Assembly: GCA_036336715.1 (NCBI GenBank)
Contig: JAYZFP010000091.1
Location: 11,031-75,030 of the forward strand
Length of the DNA stretch: 64,000 nucleotides
DNA from: JABAAE01 sp036336715
Lineage (GTDB): Bacteria > Planctomycetota > Planctomycetia > Pirellulales > Pirellulaceae
Direction of reading: 5' to 3'
Positions 35,699 to 44,641 of the stretch are shown here, one piece after another. The translations under genes were made by a program, and so were the position numbers. How positions within the stretch are numbered: position 1 is the stretch's first letter; each line of letters begins with the position of its first letter. Under the pieces are notes generated by a model. It saw only the letters and a program-made list of their open reading frames with translations. It made no database searches and was not told where the DNA came from.

Positions 35699-36139
35699 AT
35701 GACCTCGGCAAACCGGCAACTGTTACCGAAGTTTACAGCCGACCAGTGGGTGATTCTCTCGCTGTCCGTGGCTGGCTTAGCCTGCTCGTTCCTTTTCTAC
35801 ATGCGTCCTGATGACCAGGAGAGGGTCTTCATCAAGGGGGTCAACGCGCCCCTTCCGGGGGTATGTGCCAGTCGCCAATGGTTGCAACTGGACTGCCCCG
35901 GCTGCGGCCTGACCCGCAGCGTGGTCTGTATTTCAAATGGCCAACTGCTGAGGTCGATCCGTTTCAATATTGTCGGGCTGGTGCTCTATTTTTACGCCGC
36001 AGCTTACATTGTCTATTCAATGCTGCGGGCCTGGATACCGGTTGGCCATTTTCTGCATTCCCTGGGCGCCTGGAGGCTGTTTGTAAACGTTACCTGGATC
36101 TCGCTGCTGGTGCAGTGGGGCGTAAAGCTGGTTTTCTGA
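35699..36139 (+). CDS. DUF2752 membrane protein
   Basis: 146 residues with three hydrophobic helices (VILSLSVAGLACSFLFYM; NIVGLVLYFYAAAYIVYSML; FVNVTWISLLVQWGVKLVF). Between the first two is the hallmark LDCPGCGLTRSVVCISNGQ with two Cys of the CPGCGLTR motif. This defines DUF2752, a small inner-membrane family of unknown function that is common in planctomycetes and other bacteria. It follows the prolyl oligopeptidase gene closely, without an obvious functional link. Confidence 0.87.
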   Translation: MTSANRQLLPKFTADQWVILSLSVAGLACSFLFYMRPDDQERVFIKGVNAPLPGVCASRQWLQLDCPGCGLTRSVVCISNGQLLRSIRFNIVGLVLYFYAAAYIVYSMLRAWIPVGHFLHSLGAWRLFVNVTWISLLVQWGVKLVF

Positions 36140-36185
36140 ATCCGGAAAGTCGAATTGCCGAGTGACGCAAAGATCGGCCTGCAGT

Positions 36186-36530
36186 TCAGCCTTCCAGAAT
36201 GGACTGGATGATCTCGTCAAACTCGATTGTATTCAGCTCCATTGCGGCCGAAGCCATGGCGCAGATGCGTTTTTCCTCCTCGGCCAGGTGCCCATCGACT
36301 GCCATCAGCCGAATCATCTCTTTCAGCATCTCCCTGCGTGCCTGCTCGCCCGTTGGGACCACGATTTCCGCTTCTCCAGTGGACGCCCCTGCGAGTGCAC
36401 TTTCAACTTCATCCGCCGAAATGTTCCAGCTTTCCGCTTTTTGAACCAGGAATTTGACTTCCTCCTCGGTAAACCTGCCATCGGCTGAGGCAAGGAGAAC
36501 AAGATTATTGAACATTTCGACTCGGGACAT
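36186..36530 (-). CDS. TerB-like (tellurite-resistance-type) helical protein
   Basis: 114 residues, all helical by pattern. Two similar halves each carry an acidic metal-binding-like loop: LLASADGRFTEEEVKFLVQKA and LMAVDGHLAEEEKRICAMA. This duplicated Asp-Gly ... Glu-Glu-Glu pattern is the TerB/DjlA-N fold. A cytoplasmic regulatory or metal-binding role is likely; actual tellurite resistance is not implied. It stands alone, convergent with the DUF2752 gene. Confidence 0.75.
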   Translation of the reverse strand: MSRVEMFNNLVLLASADGRFTEEEVKFLVQKAESWNISADEVESALAGASTGEAEIVVPTGEQARREMLKEMIRLMAVDGHLAEEEKRICAMASAAMELNTIEFDEIIQSILEG

Positions 36531-36934
36531 TTTCAGCCTGCTTGGAATGTTTCTGGAAAAGCAATTTTCAGGGCATCGGATTTCAGGGCATCGGATTCAG
36601 GGCAGCCATGGGGTGGGTGTTTGGCGAATCCCTCTGGTCCCCGAGGGTATTTCGACGGATACCGGAACCCGCTGGTGAGGTTCTCTGCCTCGCCTGACGG
36701 TCATCATACCGCCCCGGCTGGGGCCCGGGAAGAACATACGATCTGTGCAATGCCCCGGGTAGCGTTGGGAGGCCCGGCAGGATGGACGGAGTGCGTTTTC
36801 ATCGGGACTAACATTGGTATACACGGCCATTTACAATTGATGCCGGTGGTTCCCGGCAGCGTCGAATTGACGGCAGCGACTTTTGGGGAGGCACGAAGAC
36901 CTTATTTCCCACAAGATCCTTCCATCAGGACATC
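36531..36934. other. 404-bp divergent intergenic region
   Basis: It separates the minus-strand TerB-like gene from the plus-strand sulfatase. It holds a 15-bp direct repeat near the left edge (listed separately) and otherwise no gene I can support. Promoters for both flanking genes must lie here, but I cannot pick them with confidence. Confidence 0.45.
36568..36605 (+). repeat. 15-bp direct repeat, about 2.5 copies
   Basis: tcagggcatcggatt occurs at 36568-36582 and again at 36583-36597, followed by a partial third copy tcagggca at 36598. It is intergenic, about 40 bp upstream of the TerB-like gene. Confidence 0.9.
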
Positions 36935-38470
36935 ATGCACTCCAGAAAAGAATTCATGCTGACCCTCCTCCTTGGCCTGGCAGGTTTTTCCTCTCTCCAT
37001 GCCAGCGATGCCCAAAAGCCCAACATTATCTACATTCTGGCTGACGACCTGGGGTATGGGGATGTTGGAGCACTGAATCCCGCCTGCAAAATCAGGACGC
37101 CCAGTATGGATCTTTTGGCGCGACAGGGCATGAAGTTCACCGATGCCCATTCCGGATCGGCGGTTTGCACCCCCACCCGCTATGGCGTCCTGACCGGTCG
37201 CTATGCCTGGAGAACACGATTGCAATCGGGTGTCTGTTGGGGTTACTCGCTGCCGCTGATTGCCCGTGAGCGGATGACGGTTGCCTCGATGTTGAAGAAA
37301 AATGGCTACCGCACAGCTTGTGTCGGCAAGTGGCACTTGGGCCTGGAGTGGACCAGGAAAGACCCGTCCATTTTGCCCAATGACAGTTCGAACCTTAAAT
37401 GGGACAACTTCGATTTCTCCAAACCGATCGTTTCCGGACCCAACCAGCTTGGTTTTGATTATTTTTTTGGAATTTCAGCGTCTCTGGACATGCACCCGCA
37501 CGTCTATATCGAGAATGACCGGGTCACAAGCGTCCCCACAAAAATCATCAAGGGCAACGGAGGAAAGGCTTTTTGGCGAGAGGGCCCCATCGGGGATGAT
37601 TTCAAGCATGTCGAGGTTTTGGACAAGTTGACTGAAAAAGCGGTTGACTTCATTGGCGATCAGGCACCGGGAGAACCTTTTTTCCTCTACTTTCCCCTCA
37701 CGGCACCCCACAAGCCGATCATCCCCAGTGAAAAGTTTCTGAATCGGAGTGGTCTCAATGAATGGGGCGATTTCGTGATGCAGGTCGACGAGACGGTTGG
37801 GGCTGTGATGCAGGCGGTGGAAAAAAAAGGGCTGACTGACAGGACGCTGATTATTGTCACCAGTGATAACGGGGCCACTCCGGGTGCCGATTTCAAGACC
37901 CTTGCTGCCAAAGGGCACGATCCCAGTGGGCCTTTGAGGGGCCACAAGGCGGACCTGTTTGAAGGTGGGCATCGGGTAGCCTTCCTGGCGCAATGGCCTG
38001 GGACCATCCCGCCGGGGACCCGCTGCGACCAGACGATCTGTCATACTGATCTCCTGGCAACCGCAGCGGAAATTGTCGATTGTGATTTGCCCGATCAGGC
38101 CGGTGAAGATTCTGTCAGTATTCTGCCTTTGATGAAACAGCCGGACCACGGGCCGGTGCGGGAGGCCACTGTTCACCATTCCATCAACGGTTCCTTTTCC
38201 ATTCGCAGGGGCAAATGGAAATTGAGCTTTTGTCCCGGGTCCGGCGGTTGGAGCCAGCCACGACCTGCAGAAGCGAGGAAAAAAAAGCTGCCAAGCCTGC
38301 AGCTTTATGATCTCGAGGGTGACCTGGCGGAAGAGGACAACCTGCAGGGGGAGTACGTGCAGCTGGTGGATGAAATGACCGGTTTGCTGCGATCCTACAT
38401 CGACAAGGGCCGAAGTACGCCGGGTGCCCGGCAGAAAAACGATCGCGACGTGAACTTTCAATCGAAATAG
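36935..38470 (+). CDS. Secreted sulfatase (S1 family, arylsulfatase A-like)
   Basis: 511 residues with a signal peptide (FMLTLLLGLAGFSSLHA). Metal-binding Asp37-Asp38 lie in ILADDLGYGD. The formylglycine signature is CTPTRYGVLTGR (Cys78, core C-x-P-x-R), and GKWHLG follows. The second metal-binding segment is IVTSDNGATPGAD, and the C-terminal subdomain has RRGKWKL ... LYDLEGDLAEEDNL. It needs Cys-to-formylglycine maturation by a separate enzyme not seen here. It hydrolyses sulfate esters of polysaccharides, specificity unknown. It is not in an operon; its stop is 14 bp from the convergent unknown gene. Confidence 0.95.
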   Translation: MHSRKEFMLTLLLGLAGFSSLHASDAQKPNIIYILADDLGYGDVGALNPACKIRTPSMDLLARQGMKFTDAHSGSAVCTPTRYGVLTGRYAWRTRLQSGVCWGYSLPLIARERMTVASMLKKNGYRTACVGKWHLGLEWTRKDPSILPNDSSNLKWDNFDFSKPIVSGPNQLGFDYFFGISASLDMHPHVYIENDRVTSVPTKIIKGNGGKAFWREGPIGDDFKHVEVLDKLTEKAVDFIGDQAPGEPFFLYFPLTAPHKPIIPSEKFLNRSGLNEWGDFVMQVDETVGAVMQAVEKKGLTDRTLIIVTSDNGATPGADFKTLAAKGHDPSGPLRGHKADLFEGGHRVAFLAQWPGTIPPGTRCDQTICHTDLLATAAEIVDCDLPDQAGEDSVSILPLMKQPDHGPVREATVHHSINGSFSIRRGKWKLSFCPGSGGWSQPRPAEARKKKLPSLQLYDLEGDLAEEDNLQGEYVQLVDEMTGLLRSYIDKGRSTPGARQKNDRDVNFQSK

Positions 38471-38484
38471 GGTTGGTCACGCCG

Positions 38485-40380
38485 TCAGGCTTTGCGAATG
38501 AAACTGTCGGCAAAGCTCCTTACCTCATGACCGTTGAGGACGTGCACATCTCGAAGCTGTGCGAGGGTGGATGAGCTGAACTGTCCCAGCGGAAGGTGAA
38601 CCCAGGTTTTGCCAAATCGTTTCGCCAGTCTTCGCCAACCGGCACCTGGAGGGGCAACAGAGAGCAGGGCGATGGCGTTACTCTGGCTGTGGAGACATGC
38701 TGCGGCCAGCAGGCGTTCTTCAAGTGTTTCGGTGAAGTCGAGGCGTTTGTCGTTCCAGATTTCAGGAATGTACCTGGGCGGGAAAAGGAACAAGGCGCCA
38801 CCGTAATTGGCAAGGCAGATCCCGGGGCCGACAGGGTTCTCCGCAAAGTTCGTTGCAAAGAATGCCAGGGTGGACTCGTTTTCGTGCTCTGCGAACCAGG
38901 TGGTCCGCCAGGGGTAATCTCGCGGGTCCGCGGGGCTGTCAAACAGCATCACGGCACAGTCCATCTGGCCCCGGTTGGGCGGCAAAACCTTGACGTAGAT
39001 TTCTCCTTCATACCAGTGTCGCAGGGTATCCCGGATGTCGATGCCATCCTTGATGCTGGAGGTAAATTTTTCCGTCTTCGCCAGGTCCGCACCCAGAACC
39101 TGCTGAGCCCGGTCAAAAACGGTTTGACGAAAGTTTTCAATCAACTCGTCTTCCGGTGGCCAACTGCATTGCTTGTGGGGGTTCCACCGCTGTTGCCATT
39201 TCCGGACGTCTTCCGGTTCGGGTTTCTTCTTGATGGCCAACTGACGCCATTGCAACGGTACTCCAGGCAGGCGGTTGGTAAGTGAGAGGAGCGTGTCATC
39301 TGACAGTGAGCACTGCCCGATCCCCATCCGGACAGCATCCAGGGAGGCAGGGTTCCGGTAGGGGTATTCTTTGGCTTTCTCAAATACATGCAGTGCAAAC
39401 TGGTCTCCAAAAACCTGTTGGGCCGCCAGGATCATGTCTGGCAGATCGGCTGTCAATCGCCTGTTCAGCAGGGTCAGGTTTCGCAGGTACTTCATGCAGG
39501 TGGCCAGCAGGTGAGGGGTGATTTTCCTGGCTCGACCCTTGAGATCCTGCTGGTAGGCATCCCTTGCGGAGAGGAAAAGTGATTTGATTCCGTCAATCGC
39601 CAGGAACTGATCCGATTCCAGTTCCGCGCGCGCCTGTTCGTAGAGACCGGTGATGTAGGGAAGCTCTCCCAGCAGGAAGTAGAGCGTCCGATCCTCGACG
39701 GGCAGTAACCGGGCTTCATGAACCGGTTCCTCGTCCGGTTCTGTTTGATCCCGCTGGTCAAACGTTTCCTTGATCCAGGGCCAGTCCAGCACGTTGCAAA
39801 CCAGCAGGATCGAACGGAATCGCTCACAAAGTGTCTTGAGCCGGGACGCCATGCCTGCAATCCGGCGGTTGCGCTGTTCCTGATGGGGACGCGGTATGGA
39901 AGGAAGCGTCGCAATCACGAACTTTTCGAGTGGCACTTTTTTCAAGGCGAATGAGTCAGGCATGGCCTGCCCATGGCTCTCAAAGCAGGATGTTTCCGGG
40001 TCGATATAGGCCCTGGGAATGTGCTCGCCCACTGCGGTTCGAATGGCGGCGATGACGGGTTGGCAGGGGTCAATCGGTACATAACTGCCACCTTTTTCCG
40101 TGGGGTTATCCTCCGCCCCGGCGTCAGGGATTCCCTCGAACGGACTGTCAAAGACGGGGGCCGGGCCAGGGAAATCCTGCTGAAGGACGACGGAGGGGAT
40201 CGGCAGATTTTCAATGCCTGATTCAACCGGTTCGCGAAAGGACTCCGGCAAAGGAACGGCAAGGCAATCGAACTGGTTTTCCAGCATTACCTTGCGGACT
40301 TCCCAGGCAAAATCACCGCTGCCGTGAACGACCGGTAACACGGTAATTCGAGGTCCGATTTTCAAGGCTTGGTTGATCAC
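38485..40380 (-). CDS. Large cytoplasmic protein of unknown function, TraB/ChaN/DUF5682-like N-terminus (tentative)
   Basis: 631 residues if started at GTG 40380; an upstream TTG at 40488 would overlap the next gene and adds a region with no clear role. No signal peptide or membrane helix. The first 170 residues (ITVLPVVHGSGDFAWEVRKVMLE, FDCLAVPLPE, then SYVPIDPCQPVIAAIRTAVG and IPRAYIDPET) show the order seen in TraB/ChaN/DUF5682 proteins. In those an early His/Gly strand is followed by 'a gene product too dangerous or valuable to miss'-type acidic strands. This likeness is by eye only. The middle is helical; the C-terminus has a Trp-rich segment (DYPWRTTWFAEHENESTLAFFATNF). It follows the esterase gene by about 41 bp on the same strand. 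Confidence 0.6.
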   Translation of the reverse strand: MINQALKIGPRITVLPVVHGSGDFAWEVRKVMLENQFDCLAVPLPESFREPVESGIENLPIPSVVLQQDFPGPAPVFDSPFEGIPDAGAEDNPTEKGGSYVPIDPCQPVIAAIRTAVGEHIPRAYIDPETSCFESHGQAMPDSFALKKVPLEKFVIATLPSIPRPHQEQRNRRIAGMASRLKTLCERFRSILLVCNVLDWPWIKETFDQRDQTEPDEEPVHEARLLPVEDRTLYFLLGELPYITGLYEQARAELESDQFLAIDGIKSLFLSARDAYQQDLKGRARKITPHLLATCMKYLRNLTLLNRRLTADLPDMILAAQQVFGDQFALHVFEKAKEYPYRNPASLDAVRMGIGQCSLSDDTLLSLTNRLPGVPLQWRQLAIKKKPEPEDVRKWQQRWNPHKQCSWPPEDELIENFRQTVFDRAQQVLGADLAKTEKFTSSIKDGIDIRDTLRHWYEGEIYVKVLPPNRGQMDCAVMLFDSPADPRDYPWRTTWFAEHENESTLAFFATNFAENPVGPGICLANYGGALFLFPPRYIPEIWNDKRLDFTETLEERLLAAACLHSQSNAIALLSVAPPGAGWRRLAKRFGKTWVHLPLGQFSSSTLAQLRDVHVLNGHEVRSFADSFIRKA

Positions 40381-40421
40381 GTTTAGCGGCTCTGGGAGCG
40401 GACGGTTTGGAGCATGGAGAT

Positions 40422-41198
40422 TCAGGAACGGGAGCAGGACAGGTAACGATCCAGCCAATTGGAAAGAGCTTTGCTGATGAAATCGCAATCCTCAGGAGTG
40501 TTGGTCAACAGATGATTGGCGGATTCCAGGTTCAGGATGCTGACCGGTCCTGCCGCCAGGTCGGCGATGGCTTGGGCATGCTCAAACCCCAGGGTGCGGT
40601 CGGCTGGAGAATGGAAAACCAGCAGTCTTTTTTCGAGGCTGGACAGTCGGCCAGGAAGGTCGTATTCCCGTAATGCATCGACCGTTTGTTTCCTGATCAG
40701 GTATTCGTAGGTGCCGGTGTTGACAAGACCCTCGCCCTGTTTGACCACATCCGGGTTCAACCGGGTGAGGGTATCGGCCAGGTGATTCGTATCACTGGGG
40801 GAGGCGATTACCGAAACGGCTTCAACCGAATCGAATTCGTCTGCGGTGGCCATCATGGCGGATCCTCCCAGGCTATGCCCGAGTAAAAAATTGGGGGAGG
40901 AGAATTCCCTGGCCAGGTAAGAGACCACCGACCGCACGTCATTGAGGTTGTCCTGGAAAGTGGTGTCCGGAAATTGGCCTTCACTGTTTCCCAGTCCCGC
41001 GAAATCGAACCGGCATACCGTGTAGCCACACCTGGCGAGGCCGCGCGAGATCTTGACAATGGCCTTGAGATCCTTGGTGCAGGAAAAGCAGTGGGCGAAT
41101 ACTCCCAGGCCACGAGAGGGGCCTTCGGGTTCATCCAGAATAGCGGAAATCCTTCCCAGTGGTCCCGGGATGAAAAGTCTTTGGCTGTTACGGCTCAT
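40422..41198 (-). CDS. Alpha/beta hydrolase related to the OsmC-fused esterases
   Basis: 258 residues, cytoplasmic. The nucleophile elbow is GHSLGG (Ser109), with an acid in HSPADRTLGF and a His in ESANHLLT. The segments FAHCFSCTKDLKAIVKISRGLA and RFDFAGLGNSEGQF are those of the hydrolase half of the bifunctional alpha/beta hydrolase/OsmC proteins. The OsmC peroxiredoxin half is absent and no osmC gene is adjacent. It probably acts as a small esterase or deacylase. It lies between the LmbE gene (42 bp upstream) and the large unknown, so a three-gene operon is likely. Confidence 0.87.
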   Translation of the reverse strand: MSRNSQRLFIPGPLGRISAILDEPEGPSRGLGVFAHCFSCTKDLKAIVKISRGLARCGYTVCRFDFAGLGNSEGQFPDTTFQDNLNDVRSVVSYLAREFSSPNFLLGHSLGGSAMMATADEFDSVEAVSVIASPSDTNHLADTLTRLNPDVVKQGEGLVNTGTYEYLIRKQTVDALREYDLPGRLSSLEKRLLVFHSPADRTLGFEHAQAIADLAAGPVSILNLESANHLLTNTPEDCDFISKALSNWLDRYLSCSRS

Positions 41199-41240
41199 GG
41201 CTGCAAACGGGGACGGTTTCTGAATGGGATGGAAACGAAA

Positions 41241-41987
41241 CTAGTAGGGCGTTCCCAGCAGGGTCTGCATGAAATTGCGGGTTCCAATGGGGCGAGTGGT
41301 AACAAAACTTTCGCCTGCTTTGTATCCGCAGGCGGCGCCCTGGGACACGGCGACAGCTTCAATTCTTTCCAGGACATGCTGTTTGTGCTGCGGGAACTGG
41401 GTTTCGTAACAGCGGACAGAATTCATCTTTTCTTCCAGGGTGCTCCCAATATCGACCGTGAAGCCACCACTGAATCCGCTCATCGTTTGTGGTTCAAAGG
41501 ACAGACGGAAATAAACCTGGGCGGAAATGGTGTGGGGCGACGTCCCTTCGAACTGGTCGTCCCACTTGGTCAAACGGCTGTAGAAAACAGCTGCGTCGGT
41601 GATCTGCATCGCCTGCCAGTGGTCGGGTGACGCCATCGGGGTTTTGTCACCGAAACCGATGACCACCTTGGGGCGGTATTTGCGGAATTCCGTGGCCAGC
41701 TTGACTCTTGATTCATAACAGTCAAAGAGTTTCCGGTTGGGCAGGTCAAGGGTAATCCGGCGATGGACGCCAAGGCACTCTGCCGCATTTTTTGCCTCCG
41801 CCAGGCGGGTTTCCGGGCCGGGCGAGAGGGGAGTCGGCTCACCATCGGTAAGATCAATGATCCCGACTCGATGTCCTTGTTTGACCAGTTTTGCAAGAGT
41901 ACCGCCACAGGCGATTTCCACATCATCCGGGTGTGCGCCGACCGCGATCACGTCGAGGAATTCTATATCTGACAACTGCCTGCTCAC
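41241..41987 (-). CDS. LmbE/PIG-L family deacetylase (BshB1-like)
   Basis: 248 residues from GTG 41987; no ATG is available, and a TTG one codon upstream is an alternative. The zinc motif AHPDDVE appears near residue 20, and the distal His in SPDHWQA. The strand IIDLTDGEPT, then R-x-x-EA (RLAEAKNAAECLG), follows the BshB1 N-acetylglucosaminyl-malate deacetylase pattern of bacillithiol synthesis. Equally possible is deacetylation of another GlcNAc-containing compound. No bshA or bshC is in the window. It heads a probable minus-strand operon with the esterase and the large unknown. Confidence 0.85.
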   Translation of the reverse strand: MSRQLSDIEFLDVIAVGAHPDDVEIACGGTLAKLVKQGHRVGIIDLTDGEPTPLSPGPETRLAEAKNAAECLGVHRRITLDLPNRKLFDCYESRVKLATEFRKYRPKVVIGFGDKTPMASPDHWQAMQITDAAVFYSRLTKWDDQFEGTSPHTISAQVYFRLSFEPQTMSGFSGGFTVDIGSTLEEKMNSVRCYETQFPQHKQHVLERIEAVAVSQGAACGYKAGESFVTTRPIGTRNFMQTLLGTPY

Positions 41988-42359
41988 CAAGAATGGATGT
42001 AAGAAGGGTTGATTACAAGGTTCCCGGTTGGACTGGGGCGCGGGACAGCATTCGGGGCAGGGCGGGTCATTCCACAGTGGCGCTTCCTAAGAAAGCCTGT
42101 TGCAGTCTGATCGTCCGTGTTTGCCCCGAGCCAACTGACCCGGTATCCGCAATTTCCGGCCATTGACTGCAATTGTGGTGAATTTTAACCGGTTGTCCAG
42201 CGACCATCTGCTGATGGCTGATTTGCTTCCGTATTCGGCTTTGGAGGACGGCGCCCTTGACGGGGCAGTCACCCGGAGGGGGCTCCCGCATTCGACTTGC
42301 AGAAGAATCTCCAACCGATTTCCGCCTGGGAGACACGTTTTCGCCTGACTGACAAGCGT
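41988..42359. other. 372-bp intergenic region upstream of the LmbE gene
   Basis: Both flanking genes run leftward, so this is the 3' side of the large secreted unknown and the 5' side of the LmbE gene. I see no coding frame with a ribosome-binding site and no clear terminator or promoter. Confidence 0.45.
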
Positions 42360-44339
42360 TTACCGGGACTGGCTAGGCAGCCGGAGGGATTTGATTTCCT
42401 CCCACGGCATTTGAACCAGGTTACCCATGCGGCTGAGCTCAATTCCGGAGCTGTTTATTTTCAGGCTGGCAAATTTTTCACCGATAAAATAACGCTCTCC
42501 GTCATAGGTGTAGAGCACGCCGGTATCCGTGCTGATTTGGGGCGGTGTTCCGAAATAGATGCAGCTGGAATTGACATAGCGGGTTTCCTGCAATGGACCT
42601 GGCAGGATGTCCTTCAGGAGAGGAGCGAGTTCCTCGATCGATGGAGATTGAATCCAGTCTTTCCCAAGCCCAACGTTGGCAAGGTCAAAGTACTGACCGT
42701 CGGCAAAAAGCGCCGCGGAGCCCTTGGGGATTTTGTAGGTGGGAGGTGTGGAGAGCTGATTTTGGACTCCCCAGATTGCCAGAAGGTCTTCAATCTCCAC
42801 TGGTTGCCGGAAGCGGATCGATTTCCGCGTTGCAAGGTCCGCGAGTTGGATCGCGCCGTCCCTGGTGAGGCAGTAGCAGTGGTTTTGCGTTTCCTCACCG
42901 GATTTCTTTTTCAGCTTGGAACGTGGGGGAATCAGGACCCAGGCCTGATCCATGGCAAGGGAAATGGAACCGGTACCAAACGAGAGCTTTTCCAATTTCA
43001 GCGAGTTTCCCTCGATGGAAACCTCGTTTGCCTGAAGCCGTTCTCCCTTACGGCTGACCACGGTGAAAAATTCAGGATTCCCGGATTCGAGCAACGCTAC
43101 GGGCGTTTCAAAAAACAGGTCGTCCAGGGCGAAATCTTCATCAACTTCCGGGTTGGGCCTGACCACCACACGGGCAATGGGAACCTCGCTCCGGTAGCCG
43201 AGGTAGTCGGTTCCGGATTCGTCAGTGGTGAACCGGGTGATCAGTTGCCCCTGGGCGTCATAAGCCTCAAAAAAGGTGCCGTCCGGGTTGACATGGGACA
43301 CATTGAAACCGACGTACCTGGTTCCTGCGGCGAACAGTTCATTGCCGGGCACGCAAAAGGAAATCGTCATGACGCCCTGGTAGGTTGGCTCGACGTTGGC
43401 AATGGAGTAGCTACCACCCCGCCCATCGGTAAAGGTATACATCTGGGCACCGATGTAGGAATCGGTGAAAGATGTCGAAAACAGAACACCCCTGGGAGCG
43501 TAGGCACTGGAGAGGTCCAGATTGGATCGCATCTCCTTTCCACTAGGGAGCTGTTCGAAACCGATAAAGTTCATGCCGGGTGGCATGGTTCCGTTTGCAT
43601 CCGGGTATTGCTGTTGTCTTTCTCCACCGCCGACGGAATTGGAGAGAGCAAAGTTGGCCTCCAGGGGGCGATCCGAAATTGCCGCAATCTGGTCCCTCGA
43701 AACCGGGATCAACGAAGAACCGTAACGAATCTGAAAAGAATCGAGGGCCAGTTCACCATCAAGTTGGCCTTCCTGACCGTCAAGCACAAGAACGTCAAAC
43801 GTGGTGTTGTCGGCGCCAGCACCGGTCGCTTTGGCCAGTTGTGACCGAATCTTGTCGATTCTCCATTTCGTTTCTTCATCTTCAGGAACATACTGTTCGA
43901 TAATCTGCTCGAATTCCTTGCCTTTTTCGGTAAGCTCGATTTGTGCTTTTTTTCGAAGATGGTAATCCTCTGAACCGAGTTGGGACAGCAGGTTGCGGAT
44001 GCTGGCAACTCGAGCGGTGGATGGCTCGCGGACGAGCGTGACCTGTTTCAGTTGTCGGGTAGGAATGGTGCGCTGGGTGACTTTTCCGTCCTTGGCGATG
44101 TTCTTCCAGACCAGTTGTGAGGCGGGCAGGATGGCTTGAAGTGAGGAACCGTCGCGGAAATCGATTCTGCGAAGGATCTCTTCCCCGTTTTCCCGAGGTG
44201 GTTCTGGATTCAGCGGTGCATCGGCGCCCACGGGGTTCTTGTCCGCGGTGCCGGCCCCGGACCCCTGAAAGCCGAATGCCGCCAGCGGTTGAGAAATCAC
44301 AATAATGGCAAAAGCGAGCACGCGAACGACGTTTTTCAA
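42360..44339 (-). CDS. Large secreted protein of unknown function, non-ATG start
   Basis: 659 residues from TTG 44339, chosen because it begins a clean signal peptide (KNVVRVLAFAIIVISQPLAAFG) with gggga seven bases upstream; no suitable ATG exists. The N-terminal half has strands of the kind IDFRDGSSLQAILPASQLVWK and VLVLDGQEGQLDGELALDSFQIRYG (repeated small beta domains). A helical segment follows (YHLRKKAQIELTEKGKEFEQIIEQ). Residues about 260-420 (FEQLPSG ... RGVLFSTSF ... VGFNVSHVN ... FALDDLFFETP) resemble the beta-sandwich regions of exported PEP-CTERM-type proteins. A long open frame on the opposite strand is a shadow. Function unknown. Confidence 0.7.
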   Translation of the reverse strand: MKNVVRVLAFAIIVISQPLAAFGFQGSGAGTADKNPVGADAPLNPEPPRENGEEILRRIDFRDGSSLQAILPASQLVWKNIAKDGKVTQRTIPTRQLKQVTLVREPSTARVASIRNLLSQLGSEDYHLRKKAQIELTEKGKEFEQIIEQYVPEDEETKWRIDKIRSQLAKATGAGADNTTFDVLVLDGQEGQLDGELALDSFQIRYGSSLIPVSRDQIAAISDRPLEANFALSNSVGGGERQQQYPDANGTMPPGMNFIGFEQLPSGKEMRSNLDLSSAYAPRGVLFSTSFTDSYIGAQMYTFTDGRGGSYSIANVEPTYQGVMTISFCVPGNELFAAGTRYVGFNVSHVNPDGTFFEAYDAQGQLITRFTTDESGTDYLGYRSEVPIARVVVRPNPEVDEDFALDDLFFETPVALLESGNPEFFTVVSRKGERLQANEVSIEGNSLKLEKLSFGTGSISLAMDQAWVLIPPRSKLKKKSGEETQNHCYCLTRDGAIQLADLATRKSIRFRQPVEIEDLLAIWGVQNQLSTPPTYKIPKGSAALFADGQYFDLANVGLGKDWIQSPSIEELAPLLKDILPGPLQETRYVNSSCIYFGTPPQISTDTGVLYTYDGERYFIGEKFASLKINSSGIELSRMGNLVQMPWEEIKSLRLPSQSR

Positions 44340-44641
44340 GATCGAATCCCCATACGGAAATGCGGGTAACAGGCAGACAGGGCGACAAGTATCCAAAAGA
44401 CATTCTAGTCAGTTTTTCAAAGGATTGAAAAGTTGGCGTTTGAGTGCCGTTATGTAGTGATTTAGTTTATTTTTGAAAGAATTCCTCAGGATTTGAGCCG
44501 ATACACAGCCTGTGGATGAAACTTGCTGAAGCAAAATGGGTAACAATACCCGGGGACCCGATCAACTTGGTGGATGTCCGGCGTTCCAACCTGCACTGAT
44601 TATTTCCTGATTCTTTATTCCCAAGTTCGTAGACCGGCGAC
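44340..44641. other. 302-bp divergent, locally AT-rich intergenic region
   Basis: The stretch around 44400-44490 is clearly richer in A/T than its surroundings (for example gatttagtttatttttg). That fits the promoter zone of the two divergent genes. I could not single out -35/-10 boxes with confidence, and see no gene. Confidence 0.4.

Noticed and set aside
42297..43844. Long plus-strand open frame of 515 codons
   Set aside because: It lies opposite the 659-residue secreted protein, which has a signal peptide and domain-like organisation. The plus-strand translation resembles nothing and has no ribosome-binding site.
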